The translations under genes and the position numbers were made by a program. Below, piece by piece: positions 38,654 to 45,860 of a stretch of 64,000 nucleotides of DNA (positions are counted from its first letter, which is position 1; the number at the start of each line of letters is the position of its first letter). Below the pieces are notes generated by a model. That model was not told the origin of the DNA. It made no database searches and saw only the letters and a program-made list of their open reading frames with translations. Origin of the DNA: Gammaproteobacteria bacterium (GTDB lineage Bacteria > Pseudomonadota > Gammaproteobacteria > Berkiellales > Berkiellaceae); contig JACPOY010000030.1 in the NCBI GenBank assembly GCA_016191245.1, positions 124,001-188,000 of the forward strand, in the 5' to 3' direction.

Positions 38654-38685
38654 GTTTACAGAAAGGAAGGATCTTTTCTGTAAAC
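38654..38685 (+). promoter_or_regulatory. Long hairpin in the leader of the SGHYxPT-domain gene
   Basis: GTTTACAGAAA (38654-38664) pairs with TTTCTGTAAAC (38675-38685), 11 perfect pairs over a 10-base loop. It lies 54 bases after the MFS stop and 41 bases before the next ATG and has no U tract, so it could be a leader element or a weak terminator. Confidence 0.5.
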
Positions 38686-38726
38686 AATACCTCTCGATAA
38701 GTATACAGGTTAAAGGAGTAACCCCC

Positions 38727-39650
38727 ATGATAGGCATATCCATACCGCCTCGAAAATTAGCATCATCAACTGAAGAAAGTTTTTCATTAAGTCCAGAAGA
38801 TAAACAATTTATTCCACATTTTTTGATGAAAAAAGAGACGATCTCACTTAAAGTGCCATTTCATAATGAGTTAAAAGCAGAAAGTATCCATCAAAACCAT
38901 TATTTAGATTCAGCGCAAAGAGCAGCTTACAAAGTAACCATTAAAGATGGACTTTTTTATAATGCAGATGGCAGATTACTTGAAGGTCCATTGGTTTATG
39001 TTTTATTTCCCGATTATCGATTATACGCCGCATCTGTCTATGCTAAATTAAATCATTCTCATATTAGCTCTGGTTTAGATTTAAAAGGCGCTGGCATTAT
39101 GTATTTTGAAAGAGGCCGCTTAATTACCGTCAGCAATGATTCAGGTCATTACAAGCCAACTCGTAGTGAGATGCAAGATGCCTTAAAATGGTTTTCTGAT
39201 CAAAATTTGCATAAGCCCTTTATTTTTGAAGATCATTCAGATCAACACTGCGATCAAGAGCTTAATGGAATTAAGTATTCTCATGTGCATATCGATCCGG
39301 CTGTCGATCATGTAGCTTTAACCCCAATTGGTACTCAAGATCTCATTGCTTCACTTTCTGCATTAAAACAGGAAGCAATATCCTCTATAGCAGAAGACTC
39401 TGATAGTGAATTTGAGAATTTTATTCAACAGTTAAGTGAAAAATGCAACTTCAGCGATGATGACTCTGTTTATTTTAGTCCAGCCAGAGAAAATCAACCA
39501 CAAAGTAGTAGCCAAGCCTCTTCAAGTACAATGGATGATAAGAATATCTTTAACAGAAGAGAACTAATGATGTACACCTGTTTACAATTTGCTAAAGATG
39601 GAAAAAATTATTCAAGTAGATTTAATGGAGTTTTAAAGATTTCTTTGTAG
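38727..39650 (+). CDS. IQM-like SGHYxPT-domain protein, effector candidate
   Basis: A 307-residue soluble protein. Residues 66-156 follow a pattern I know from plant IQM calmodulin-binding proteins and from a number of bacterial toxins and effectors: KVTIKDGLFYNADGRLLEG, LVYVLFPDYRLYA, a G-x-G-AG turn, a short beta strand, SNDSGHYKPT (138-145) and a following helix (EMQDALKWF). The function of this module is not known. The C-terminal part is acidic and Ser-rich. The start at 38727 is supported by AAGGAG 8 bases upstream; an upstream frame from 38652 would run through the hairpin and is unlikely. The next gene also encodes a host-interaction-like protein. Confidence 0.7.
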   Translation: MIGISIPPRKLASSTEESFSLSPEDKQFIPHFLMKKETISLKVPFHNELKAESIHQNHYLDSAQRAAYKVTIKDGLFYNADGRLLEGPLVYVLFPDYRLYAASVYAKLNHSHISSGLDLKGAGIMYFERGRLITVSNDSGHYKPTRSEMQDALKWFSDQNLHKPFIFEDHSDQHCDQELNGIKYSHVHIDPAVDHVALTPIGTQDLIASLSALKQEAISSIAEDSDSEFENFIQQLSEKCNFSDDDSVYFSPARENQPQSSSQASSSTMDDKNIFNRRELMMYTCLQFAKDGKNYSSRFNGVLKISL

Positions 39651-39688
39651 AATTGCTTGTTTTTCAAACCTGAATAAGGTGCAAGTAC

Positions 39689-39715
39689 CCCTTGAAAGTT
39701 GGAACCTTTCAAGGG
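39689..39715 (+). promoter_or_regulatory. Hairpin in the leader of the 701-aa orphan gene
   Basis: CCCTTGAAAG (39689-39698) pairs perfectly with CTTTCAAGGG (39706-39715) over a 7-base loop. It lies 38 bases after the previous stop and 58 before the next ATG, with no U tract. A TTG in its loop is in frame with the next gene but is a poor start. Confidence 0.5.
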
Positions 39716-39773
39716 ATCTGATTGTCCAACTCATTATTTACTAAGCTATAGACAGATAATGGGGGATAATGAA

Positions 39774-41879
39774 ATGCCATATCTAAAACTCACCACCTGG
39801 CAAACAACCACAAAAGATAATAAAGGCTATAAAAAAGCGGTCATTGATTCTACTTTTAAACATGAAAACGTAGGCCATGCAGCGGTTACCTTAGTTTTAC
39901 CCGTTAATGATGAGACTACAAAATTAGTAGATGAAATTTGTGAAGCTAATAATATTCCTTATTATGTTGTTAATCACGCTGTTTCAACAGCAGATCTTCA
40001 GTATTCAAATGAAGATGTAAAAATTTCTGATAGAAAAGAAAATGTATCATCCCAAACTGAATACCATATTTATTTTAGCTTTTGGCCAGCTGCTGAATCT
40101 GATGTTGAAGACAAAAATGCACCGAAATATTCGTTAAACACACCTGACGAGGATTATAAAAGTGAGAGAGATGGGAGAACTTTTTGGAAAGAAGGTAGAA
40201 GAAGAGATCTTATTGAATCTAGTCGAATTAAAGTTCAAGAAGTAATGGATGATAAAAATGAAAGAGTAAAAAGAGTATTTTTACTTAGTCCACAAATTTC
40301 GATTAAAAGAGATACTAATACATTTAATGAAAAGGCGTTAGAAATAGGGGCATTAAAAATAGGCTTGGCTGATTTTCATTCAAATCTCATGCGAATAATA
40401 AGTCAAGCTCAAAATCAAAATAATGTCGCTGATAGTATGCCATTTTTAGAGATGCCGGATTTTACCTTCATTGATCAACTTGATAGTTTCTTTCCAGATC
40501 TTGGTATACGCAATAAATTAGACTTAAGCGTACTACATTCCTTATATGATGATAAGGGCCGTATCACTAATCAAGCAACTTTTATGGAAGAGGCAATTAA
40601 GGTAGCTGAAAATGTAACTCAGATTATGAAATTGATAACTCAAGCATCTAGAAGCGTCCCTTATCATGAGCGAATTTATAATGATTCTCAAGAAGGCGAT
40701 TTGGGTGATGATGAAATTATTATTCCTGTTTCTTTTATTTCACAAGGTCAATTAGCAACGCCAGCAGATCAAGAAGCGCTTGATGCGAGAAAAATGTTAG
40801 AGAGAATGGCGGAAATTGTAAAGGCGGGTAAAAAATGGGAAATGCATCGTTATAATTGCTCAAGTGCTGCCGAAGATGTCATTGTCTCTGGCATTCAAAA
40901 GCCAGAACAGCTCCGTGAGTTTAAAAGTGTCAAGACCAGAGGATTACCTCAGACTCCACAAATTGCCAGACGTAGAACTTTAGCATTAGCTAGTGAAATT
41001 CAGAGTAAATGGCAAGGTGCTAAGAAAAATCAACCCAAAAAATCAGATTCTTTTTCTGCTTCAATTCAAATGATTGTTAAGACTTTAGAAAAGGATATTA
41101 GAAAGAATACTCAAGAAATTAATAAAAGTGATATTGTATCTGAAAAGGGAATTGATACCACTTTAACTGCAGATAATCTTATCGCCTTAACTGATGAAAT
41201 AAAAAGAATTAGAAATGAAGAAGGGAAAATTCCAGTCATCAGTGTTCAATTAACCAAAGAAATTAATGATCTAAAAAATAAATATCAAGCGCTTACTTCC
41301 ATGAACCCTAAGAAAGTGAAAAAGGAAAGTTTGAATGAGGCTAGGAACTTTTTAAGTGCTTATAAGGCATTAGAAATGGAAAATATGAATCTATTCCATG
41401 AGATTAATAAAAGACAAAGAGGACTTAGAGTAGATGAATATAAGAAAAGAGAAGTTAACCATCAATTTCTTGATTTAATTCAACAATATAAGCAGAAGCC
41501 GAATAAAGCCAATCTTAAAGAAATTAAGATAATGATGAAGGAAAATCGTCGTTTATTAAAAACAAAAGTTGACGGAGTCAGCCTTGCTACTTTCGCAAAA
41601 GAAAATGGATTAAAAAGCTTAGAAAAATACTTACATGAAAAGGAAGACAAAATTAGAATGAAGCCTCTCGTTATCTCAGTGAATATAAGTTCTACAATTG
41701 ATAGAAAATCTAAAGATAAAATACAAAGCAAGCATCAGCATGAAGCAAAGGAGAAGGAACAAGTAAAAATAGAAAAACCTGTCAATCCTCTTTCGCAAGC
41801 CCAGTCGAATCTTAAGCCTATTCAACGAGCTCAGACATTTAAGCCAAGAAGGCCAGGGGGAGGATCTCAGGGGGAGTAA
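39774..41879 (+). CDS. Hypothetical protein, 701 aa, possible permuted NlpC/P60-like domain, effector candidate
   Basis: A large soluble protein. Near the N-terminus lies VGHAAVTLVLP (His35) followed by a strand ending YFSFWPAAE; a MHRYNCSSAAEDVI motif lies much later (Cys362). A GHxx strand, a SFWP strand and a later NCSS helix is the order of circularly permuted papain-like (NlpC/P60, LRAT-like) hydrolases, where the His precedes the Cys. Assignment is inference. The last 300 residues are Lys/Glu-rich helices, probably coiled coils, ending in a basic GGGSQGE tail. I place the start at the ATG at 39774, with GGGGGA upstream; a TTG at 39699 would lie in a hairpin loop. Nothing suggests a signal peptide. 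Confidence 0.65.
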   Translation: MPYLKLTTWQTTTKDNKGYKKAVIDSTFKHENVGHAAVTLVLPVNDETTKLVDEICEANNIPYYVVNHAVSTADLQYSNEDVKISDRKENVSSQTEYHIYFSFWPAAESDVEDKNAPKYSLNTPDEDYKSERDGRTFWKEGRRRDLIESSRIKVQEVMDDKNERVKRVFLLSPQISIKRDTNTFNEKALEIGALKIGLADFHSNLMRIISQAQNQNNVADSMPFLEMPDFTFIDQLDSFFPDLGIRNKLDLSVLHSLYDDKGRITNQATFMEEAIKVAENVTQIMKLITQASRSVPYHERIYNDSQEGDLGDDEIIIPVSFISQGQLATPADQEALDARKMLERMAEIVKAGKKWEMHRYNCSSAAEDVIVSGIQKPEQLREFKSVKTRGLPQTPQIARRRTLALASEIQSKWQGAKKNQPKKSDSFSASIQMIVKTLEKDIRKNTQEINKSDIVSEKGIDTTLTADNLIALTDEIKRIRNEEGKIPVISVQLTKEINDLKNKYQALTSMNPKKVKKESLNEARNFLSAYKALEMENMNLFHEINKRQRGLRVDEYKKREVNHQFLDLIQQYKQKPNKANLKEIKIMMKENRRLLKTKVDGVSLATFAKENGLKSLEKYLHEKEDKIRMKPLVISVNISSTIDRKSKDKIQSKHQHEAKEKEQVKIEKPVNPLSQAQSNLKPIQRAQTFKPRRPGGGSQGE

Positions 41880-41897
41880 AAGCTGAGCAAGGCTGGT

Positions 41898-42347
41898 TTA
41901 TTTATGATTTTTCGCTAAAAAACTATCTAATGCATTCGCAAAGGATTGAATATCTCGGGGATGAAGCGGAGCCGGACCACCGGTTCTTTCTCCCTGACTT
42001 CTTAAGTCTTCCATATAATTTCTAATGGTCAGCCTTTGTTGAATATTTTCCTTTGTATACATTTCACCTCGGGGATTCAAGGCATGTGCATGTTTTTCAA
42101 TGACACCAGATGCCAAAGGGATATCTGCGGTAATCACTAAATCCCCCGGTTTAACGAGCTCAACAATTTTATGATCAACAACGTCAAATCCGCCTGGTAC
42201 TTGTACAAACTTAACAAAGGGCGATTTAGGGATAGTTAAAGTGTGGTTTGCATATAATGTCGTAGTAATTTTTAGACGTACGGCGGAACGAAACAGTACC
42301 TGTTTAACGGGATTAGGGCAAGCATCTGCATCGACGAGTATTTCCAT
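41898..42347 (-). CDS. yaiI: YaiI/YqxD family protein (DUF188)
   Basis: A 149-residue protein of the widespread UPF0178 family. It opens with MEILVDADACPNPVKQVL, whose Asp residues and Cys are characteristic, then GGFDVVDHKIVELVKPGDLVITADIPLA, ALNPRGEMYTKENI and the RTGGPAPLHPRD block near the end. The family has a PIN-like fold and is presumed to be a nuclease, without proven substrate. It stands downstream of the dienelactone hydrolase gene, with 30 bases between. Confidence 0.92.
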   Translation of the reverse strand: MEILVDADACPNPVKQVLFRSAVRLKITTTLYANHTLTIPKSPFVKFVQVPGGFDVVDHKIVELVKPGDLVITADIPLASGVIEKHAHALNPRGEMYTKENIQQRLTIRNYMEDLRSQGERTGGPAPLHPRDIQSFANALDSFLAKNHK

Positions 42348-42377
42348 GGGTGCCCATTATGCCATAAACAAAGATGT

Positions 42378-43118
42378 TCAGGCTAGGTTACTTTGTAAAA
42401 AAGCTAGGGTAAGTGCCCAAGCTTCTTTGGCTGCATGTGGGTGGTAGCTATTTCTGGCATCACAGAAAAAGCCATGATCGGCATGTGAAAATTCAATATC
42501 GACAAAATTCTTTTTAGATTTATATAACACTTCTTTAATTAGGTTTCTATCTTCAAGCCGAATGTTTTTATCAAGACCTGCCCATACAAGGAGCAGGGGG
42601 CCTTGTTGCTTTGAAGCCAAGGCTAAATGATTTTGCGCAATTTGTCCGCCATAGAATGAAACTGCGGCTTGTAACGGTAGAATAGAATTGGCAATAAAAG
42701 AAACACGACCACCTATACAAAATCCAATACTGCCTAACCAATCGGAATTGACTTGTGGATGTGTTAAACAAAAATTGGCAGCAGCTTTTAAATCAGCTTT
42801 GAGTGTTTCATGCTCCATGGCTTGAATGTGTGGTCTTGCAAGATCAAAGTTGTCATAAGGTATTTCAAATCCAGCGGGTGCCGTTCGATGAAAAAGTTCA
42901 GGAGCCACTGTAAAAAAACCAAGACGAGCAAAGCGCTGACAAAGATCTTGTATATGAGCGTTTACGCCGAATGCTTCTTGAAAAATCATCAATGCAGGTG
43001 CTTTGGTTGTTTCCATTGGCTTAGCTGTATATAGACGCATGTCAGTGTCATCTTCAGTTTTAATTGTTGCCCAATCAGTTTTAACGAATGCGGAACACCG
43101 AGATTTAGGCGTGTCCAT
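42378..43118 (-). CDS. Dienelactone hydrolase family protein
   Basis: A 246-residue alpha/beta hydrolase with the Cys-His-Asp triad of dienelactone hydrolases: Cys134 in GSIGFCIGGR, Asp183 in WAGLDKNI, His215 in FSHADHGF, and the conserved Glu48 in FQEAFG that tunes the Cys. The family opens lactones in aromatic degradation, but stand-alone copies have broad or unknown roles; no aromatic pathway genes lie nearby. The ATG at 43118 has AAGG 6 bases upstream, better than the ATG at 43181. Confidence 0.9.
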   Translation of the reverse strand: MDTPKSRCSAFVKTDWATIKTEDDTDMRLYTAKPMETTKAPALMIFQEAFGVNAHIQDLCQRFARLGFFTVAPELFHRTAPAGFEIPYDNFDLARPHIQAMEHETLKADLKAAANFCLTHPQVNSDWLGSIGFCIGGRVSFIANSILPLQAAVSFYGGQIAQNHLALASKQQGPLLLVWAGLDKNIRLEDRNLIKEVLYKSKKNFVDIEFSHADHGFFCDARNSYHPHAAKEAWALTLAFLQSNLA

Positions 43119-43209
43119 AAATAGCCTTATTCCAAAATAACCTTTTATAAATTTTAGCAAAATATAATTAGAGAGAAGCAAAATACCTGATTTTACATAC
43201 TGGAGTAAG

Positions 43210-43398
43210 TTACTGATTTACTTTTTCAAGGCATCGATGGCAATATCGAGTAAGGTTGAGTTCAATGTACCAATTTGATCCATTATCCCAATATTTTTCG
43301 ATAAAATTTTGCTGGCAGCTGACGCATTCTTTCATAATATAATCGAGAGAAGGCTTGGTGTGACTGACATCTTTTACTTCTTTGCGCGTGGTCGTCAT
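43210..43398 (-). CDS. Small zinc-ribbon-like protein, 62 aa
   Basis: Family not recognised. Residues 25-57 hold two Cys pairs (ECVSCQQNF and RYCHRCLEKV, each C-x2-C), a likely single zinc-binding site. Strong GGAGGG, 5 bases before the ATG, supports it as a real gene. It precedes the dienelactone hydrolase gene on the same strand (91 bases apart). Confidence 0.65.
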   Translation of the reverse strand: MTTTRKEVKDVSHTKPSLDYIMKECVSCQQNFIEKYWDNGSNWYIELNLTRYCHRCLEKVNQ

Positions 43399-43521
43399 AA
43401 AGTCCCTCCATGGAACTATATACTTTTCTTGTTATAACAAAGGTTAATAATAAGCAACAGTGGACACTTACTCTGTTTAGACGGGTTAATGTCTGATAAA
43501 GGATAGGGTTTTATCTATTTA

Positions 43522-43905
43522 TTAATTCTGCTTTGCAAAGTTATACATACCTTGGAAGTCAACAACGATAACGGGTTCATTCCCAACGACCCAGGCATCA
43601 TGACCTGAGGGTAATAATGAAACATCACCAGGATGGCATTCATATTCTTTACCATCATCCATTTTTACTTTTAAAACTCCTGAAACATGATATTGAAAGT
43701 GGGGTGCTTCACAGCTAGGTGTTTTTGCAATGGGTTGTATCGAAGTCGTCCAACGCCAGCCCGGTAAAAAGGTCGCCCTGCCAATGGTAACCCCACCAAT
43801 GGTAATAATCTCAAGCTTTCCATTTGGAAATTCACGAATTTCTTCTGCTTTAGTAAAACTTTTCTTTTCAGATATATCCTGATTGCTAATTTTGTTTGAG
43901 TCCAT
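43522..43905 (-). CDS. Cupin-domain protein
   Basis: A 127-residue single-domain cupin. The first cupin motif is degenerate (PHFQYHVSGVLKVKMDDGKEYECHPGD, about residues 70-95, keeps a His and a Glu) and the second is SLLPSGHDAWVVG. Such proteins are small metal-binding barrels; the substrate is unknown. GGGG lies 5-6 bases before the ATG at 43905, favouring that start over 43962. Confidence 0.85.
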   Translation of the reverse strand: MDSNKISNQDISEKKSFTKAEEIREFPNGKLEIITIGGVTIGRATFLPGWRWTTSIQPIAKTPSCEAPHFQYHVSGVLKVKMDDGKEYECHPGDVSLLPSGHDAWVVGNEPVIVVDFQGMYNFAKQN

Positions 43906-44110
43906 ATATACCCCGATACCTAATTGATTGAAATATACAGCTAATGTAGCAAAAGAGATCAATATAACTGAGAAGATATAGCTCTCTCATCTTTATAAGT
44001 CAAACAACAAACTGAATTATTTTGCGGTTTTTGTCTTGTGGGTTATTGACTGTGAGTGAGTAGTCACATACCATGCGTTCATTATTCTACAATATCTTGG
44101 AGAAACTGAA

Positions 44111-45193
44111 ATGGCCAGAGAAAATAACGATTCTGTTTGGGAGTATATCAACTCATTTCGTCATGAAATAAAACAGCAAATAATAAATATCCTCAATGTT
44201 ATCAAGAATTCTAAGCACCACATTAAAAACTTGATTCAACAAACATCTGCTTGGATGGTTTTGCAATTAGGTGGCTTCAAAGCAAATGCGATTCGCTTTA
44301 TTCAATCCAGTGCACAGACTATCCGCGCAGGAATAACTTATGGCTGGCAAAGGGTATCTTACATATTAAGAAACTTTCCCCAAGTCTTAAATCAATCACT
44401 TCATTGGTGCGCAAGGGTTCTGCAAAGAGGTTTTGACTTTGGTTATCGTACAACGATGGCCTTGTTAAACGTCCTGAAGGATCTGTTGCTAAACTTGCCT
44501 ACGCATGTTGTCACGTTTGCTAAACAATGTGTTCGCCAGTTAAAGCAAGGTTTCGAAATTGGAAAATGGCTGATTAAAAATACATTTAGGATTTTGAAAT
44601 CAATTGCAATTGAATTGAAAGACGTTGCTATCGAAGTAGTTAAAACTATTGGAAGACTTTGTCGCTATGTATTCAATAATTTTGGAACTTTAGCTCGACA
44701 GTTTTTAAACGGGATTTATCAGTTCTTAAAAGAATTACCTGAAATAGCCATTAATGTTGGACGATTTCTTAAGAATTTCACCGTGGATCTCTTCAAAGGC
44801 CTTTATCGCCTAGGCAAAGAGATTCTAATGAATATCGGCCCATTTTTAAAAGAGTTAAGTTTAGAAACTTTACGGGCTGTGCGTTGGGTAGCGACAACTG
44901 CGGCGAAGAAAGTCTGGAATGTGGTTGGCATAACGCTTGGTAGTATCGCGGCTGTTTTTGATTTAAGGGTCGACGTATTCAAAAGCGTGTTTGGCAATGC
45001 ACCCGCCCAACAAGTTGCCAGATATTCGCATGGTTCACACCAAGCAGATGATAGGCAAGTGGTTGAATTGAACCCACGGTCCATGACACCATTTTTTAGA
45101 GGGCAAGTTGAAGCATCAAGAGAAACTTTTACTCAAGCTGAGCACATCAATATCCAAGATTCGAGACATGAAAATCGCCTAAGAAGGGCATAA
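44111..45193 (+). CDS. Amphipathic-helix repeat protein, 360 aa
   Basis: Family not recognised. Residues 10-290 consist of back-to-back helices of about 35-40 residues, each with a hydrophobic face, regular aromatic residues and Lys/Arg on the other, broken by N-x-P or similar turns (for example ILRNFPQVLNQ, LLNLPTHVVTFAKQ, LKELPEIAINVGRFLKN, NIGPFLKELS). The pattern recalls apolipoprotein-like or perilipin-like lipid-binding helices. There is no signal peptide and the chain is strongly basic. The last 60 residues are polar. GGAG lies 8 bases before the ATG. It stands alone, 86 bases before the histone-like gene. A membrane or lipid-droplet-binding role is inference. Confidence 0.7.
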   Translation: MARENNDSVWEYINSFRHEIKQQIINILNVIKNSKHHIKNLIQQTSAWMVLQLGGFKANAIRFIQSSAQTIRAGITYGWQRVSYILRNFPQVLNQSLHWCARVLQRGFDFGYRTTMALLNVLKDLLLNLPTHVVTFAKQCVRQLKQGFEIGKWLIKNTFRILKSIAIELKDVAIEVVKTIGRLCRYVFNNFGTLARQFLNGIYQFLKELPEIAINVGRFLKNFTVDLFKGLYRLGKEILMNIGPFLKELSLETLRAVRWVATTAAKKVWNVVGITLGSIAAVFDLRVDVFKSVFGNAPAQQVARYSHGSHQADDRQVVELNPRSMTPFFRGQVEASRETFTQAEHINIQDSRHENRLRRA

Positions 45194-45279
45194 ATAAAAA
45201 TAATGCAATATAAAATTTTATTTTTTTTATTTTCTGTGCTAAGTTTGAGGTAGTTACCCTAGTATGAGGAGAGGCCAGG

Positions 45280-45588
45280 ATGGTTGTTCGTAAAAAGAAG
45301 GCAGCAACAAAAGGACGTAAGGCTACCGCTAAACGTAAAGTTACAACTAAACGTAAAGCGACAGCTAAGCCAAAGGCAGCAAAGAAACGGACCGTAAAAC
45401 GGAAAGTTGCTAAAGCTGCAGCACCTAAGAAAGCTCGTAAGTCTACCGCTAAAAAGCGTAAGACTGCTAAAGCTGCTACCGCTAAACCCAAAAGACGGGT
45501 TAAAAGGAAAGCAGTTGCTAAGAAGAGCGTTGCGGCTAAAAAGCCAAAAGCTCGTAAGAGAAAAGTTAAGAAAGCTAAAGCAGCTTAA
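45280..45588 (+). CDS. Histone H1-like DNA-binding protein
   Basis: A 102-residue protein made almost only of Lys, Ala, Arg, Thr and Val, with repeated KAAxKR/KATAKRK units (such as KATAKPKAAKKRTVKRK). This is the low-complexity composition of the eukaryote H1 C-terminal tail, as in Chlamydia Hc2 and the H1-like proteins of Legionella, Coxiella and Pseudomonas AlgP. It should bind and compact DNA non-specifically. GAGGAGAGG lies 5 bases before the ATG, and a very strong terminator follows the stop, which suggests high expression as a single gene. Confidence 0.88.
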   Translation: MVVRKKKAATKGRKATAKRKVTTKRKATAKPKAAKKRTVKRKVAKAAAPKKARKSTAKKRKTAKAATAKPKRRVKRKAVAKKSVAAKKPKARKRKVKKAKAA

Positions 45589-45597
45589 CTTATCTTT

Positions 45598-45640
45598 AAA
45601 TGCCGCGTTGTGTCTCTGATGCAACGCGGCATTTTCTTTT
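45598..45640 (+). terminator. Strong rho-independent terminator of the histone-like gene
   Basis: AAATGCCGCGTTG (45598-45610) pairs with CAACGCGGCATTT (45622-45634), 13 perfect pairs, followed by a T-rich tract to 45640 (TTTCTTTT). Confidence 0.92.
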
Positions 45641-45728
45641 GTGGGATAGAAAATCTGAATATTCTGATTCAGAATTAATTTAAAACAAAGATTATTAAAA
45701 ATTATTATTGAAAGGATAAAGAACTCTT

Positions 45729-45830
45729 GTCCCTTCTCCCCTTGCGGGAGAAGGTTAGGATGAGGGGTTTTTAATCTTCAGATTTTACCCCCCTCACCCC
45801 CGCCCTCTCCCGCAAGGGGAGAGGGAGTAA
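45729..45830. repeat. REP/BIME-like inverted repeat element
   Basis: Two imperfect inverted arms of about 40 bases (45729-45768 and 45787-45830) each fold into their own hairpin, CTTCTCCC/GGGAGAAG and CCTCTCCC/GGGAGAGG around a GCAAG loop. The CCTCACCC...CCCTCTCCC...GGGAGAGGG text is the motif of REP-type dispersed repeats found in many proteobacteria. It lies between the histone-like gene terminator and the convergent helicase stop. GC content is far above the flanks. Confidence 0.7.
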
Positions 45831-45860
45831 GAGTGCTATTTTCTGGGCATCGAGAATTAG

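Noticed and set aside
39699..39773. Upstream TTG start adding 25 residues to the 701-aa gene
   Set aside because: The TTG lies in a hairpin loop without a ribosome site; the ATG at 39774 has one.
45259..45624. Minus-strand and alternate-frame open frames over the histone-like gene
   Set aside because: Low-complexity AAA/GCT-rich sequence opens other frames. The plus-strand frame has the ribosome site and terminator.
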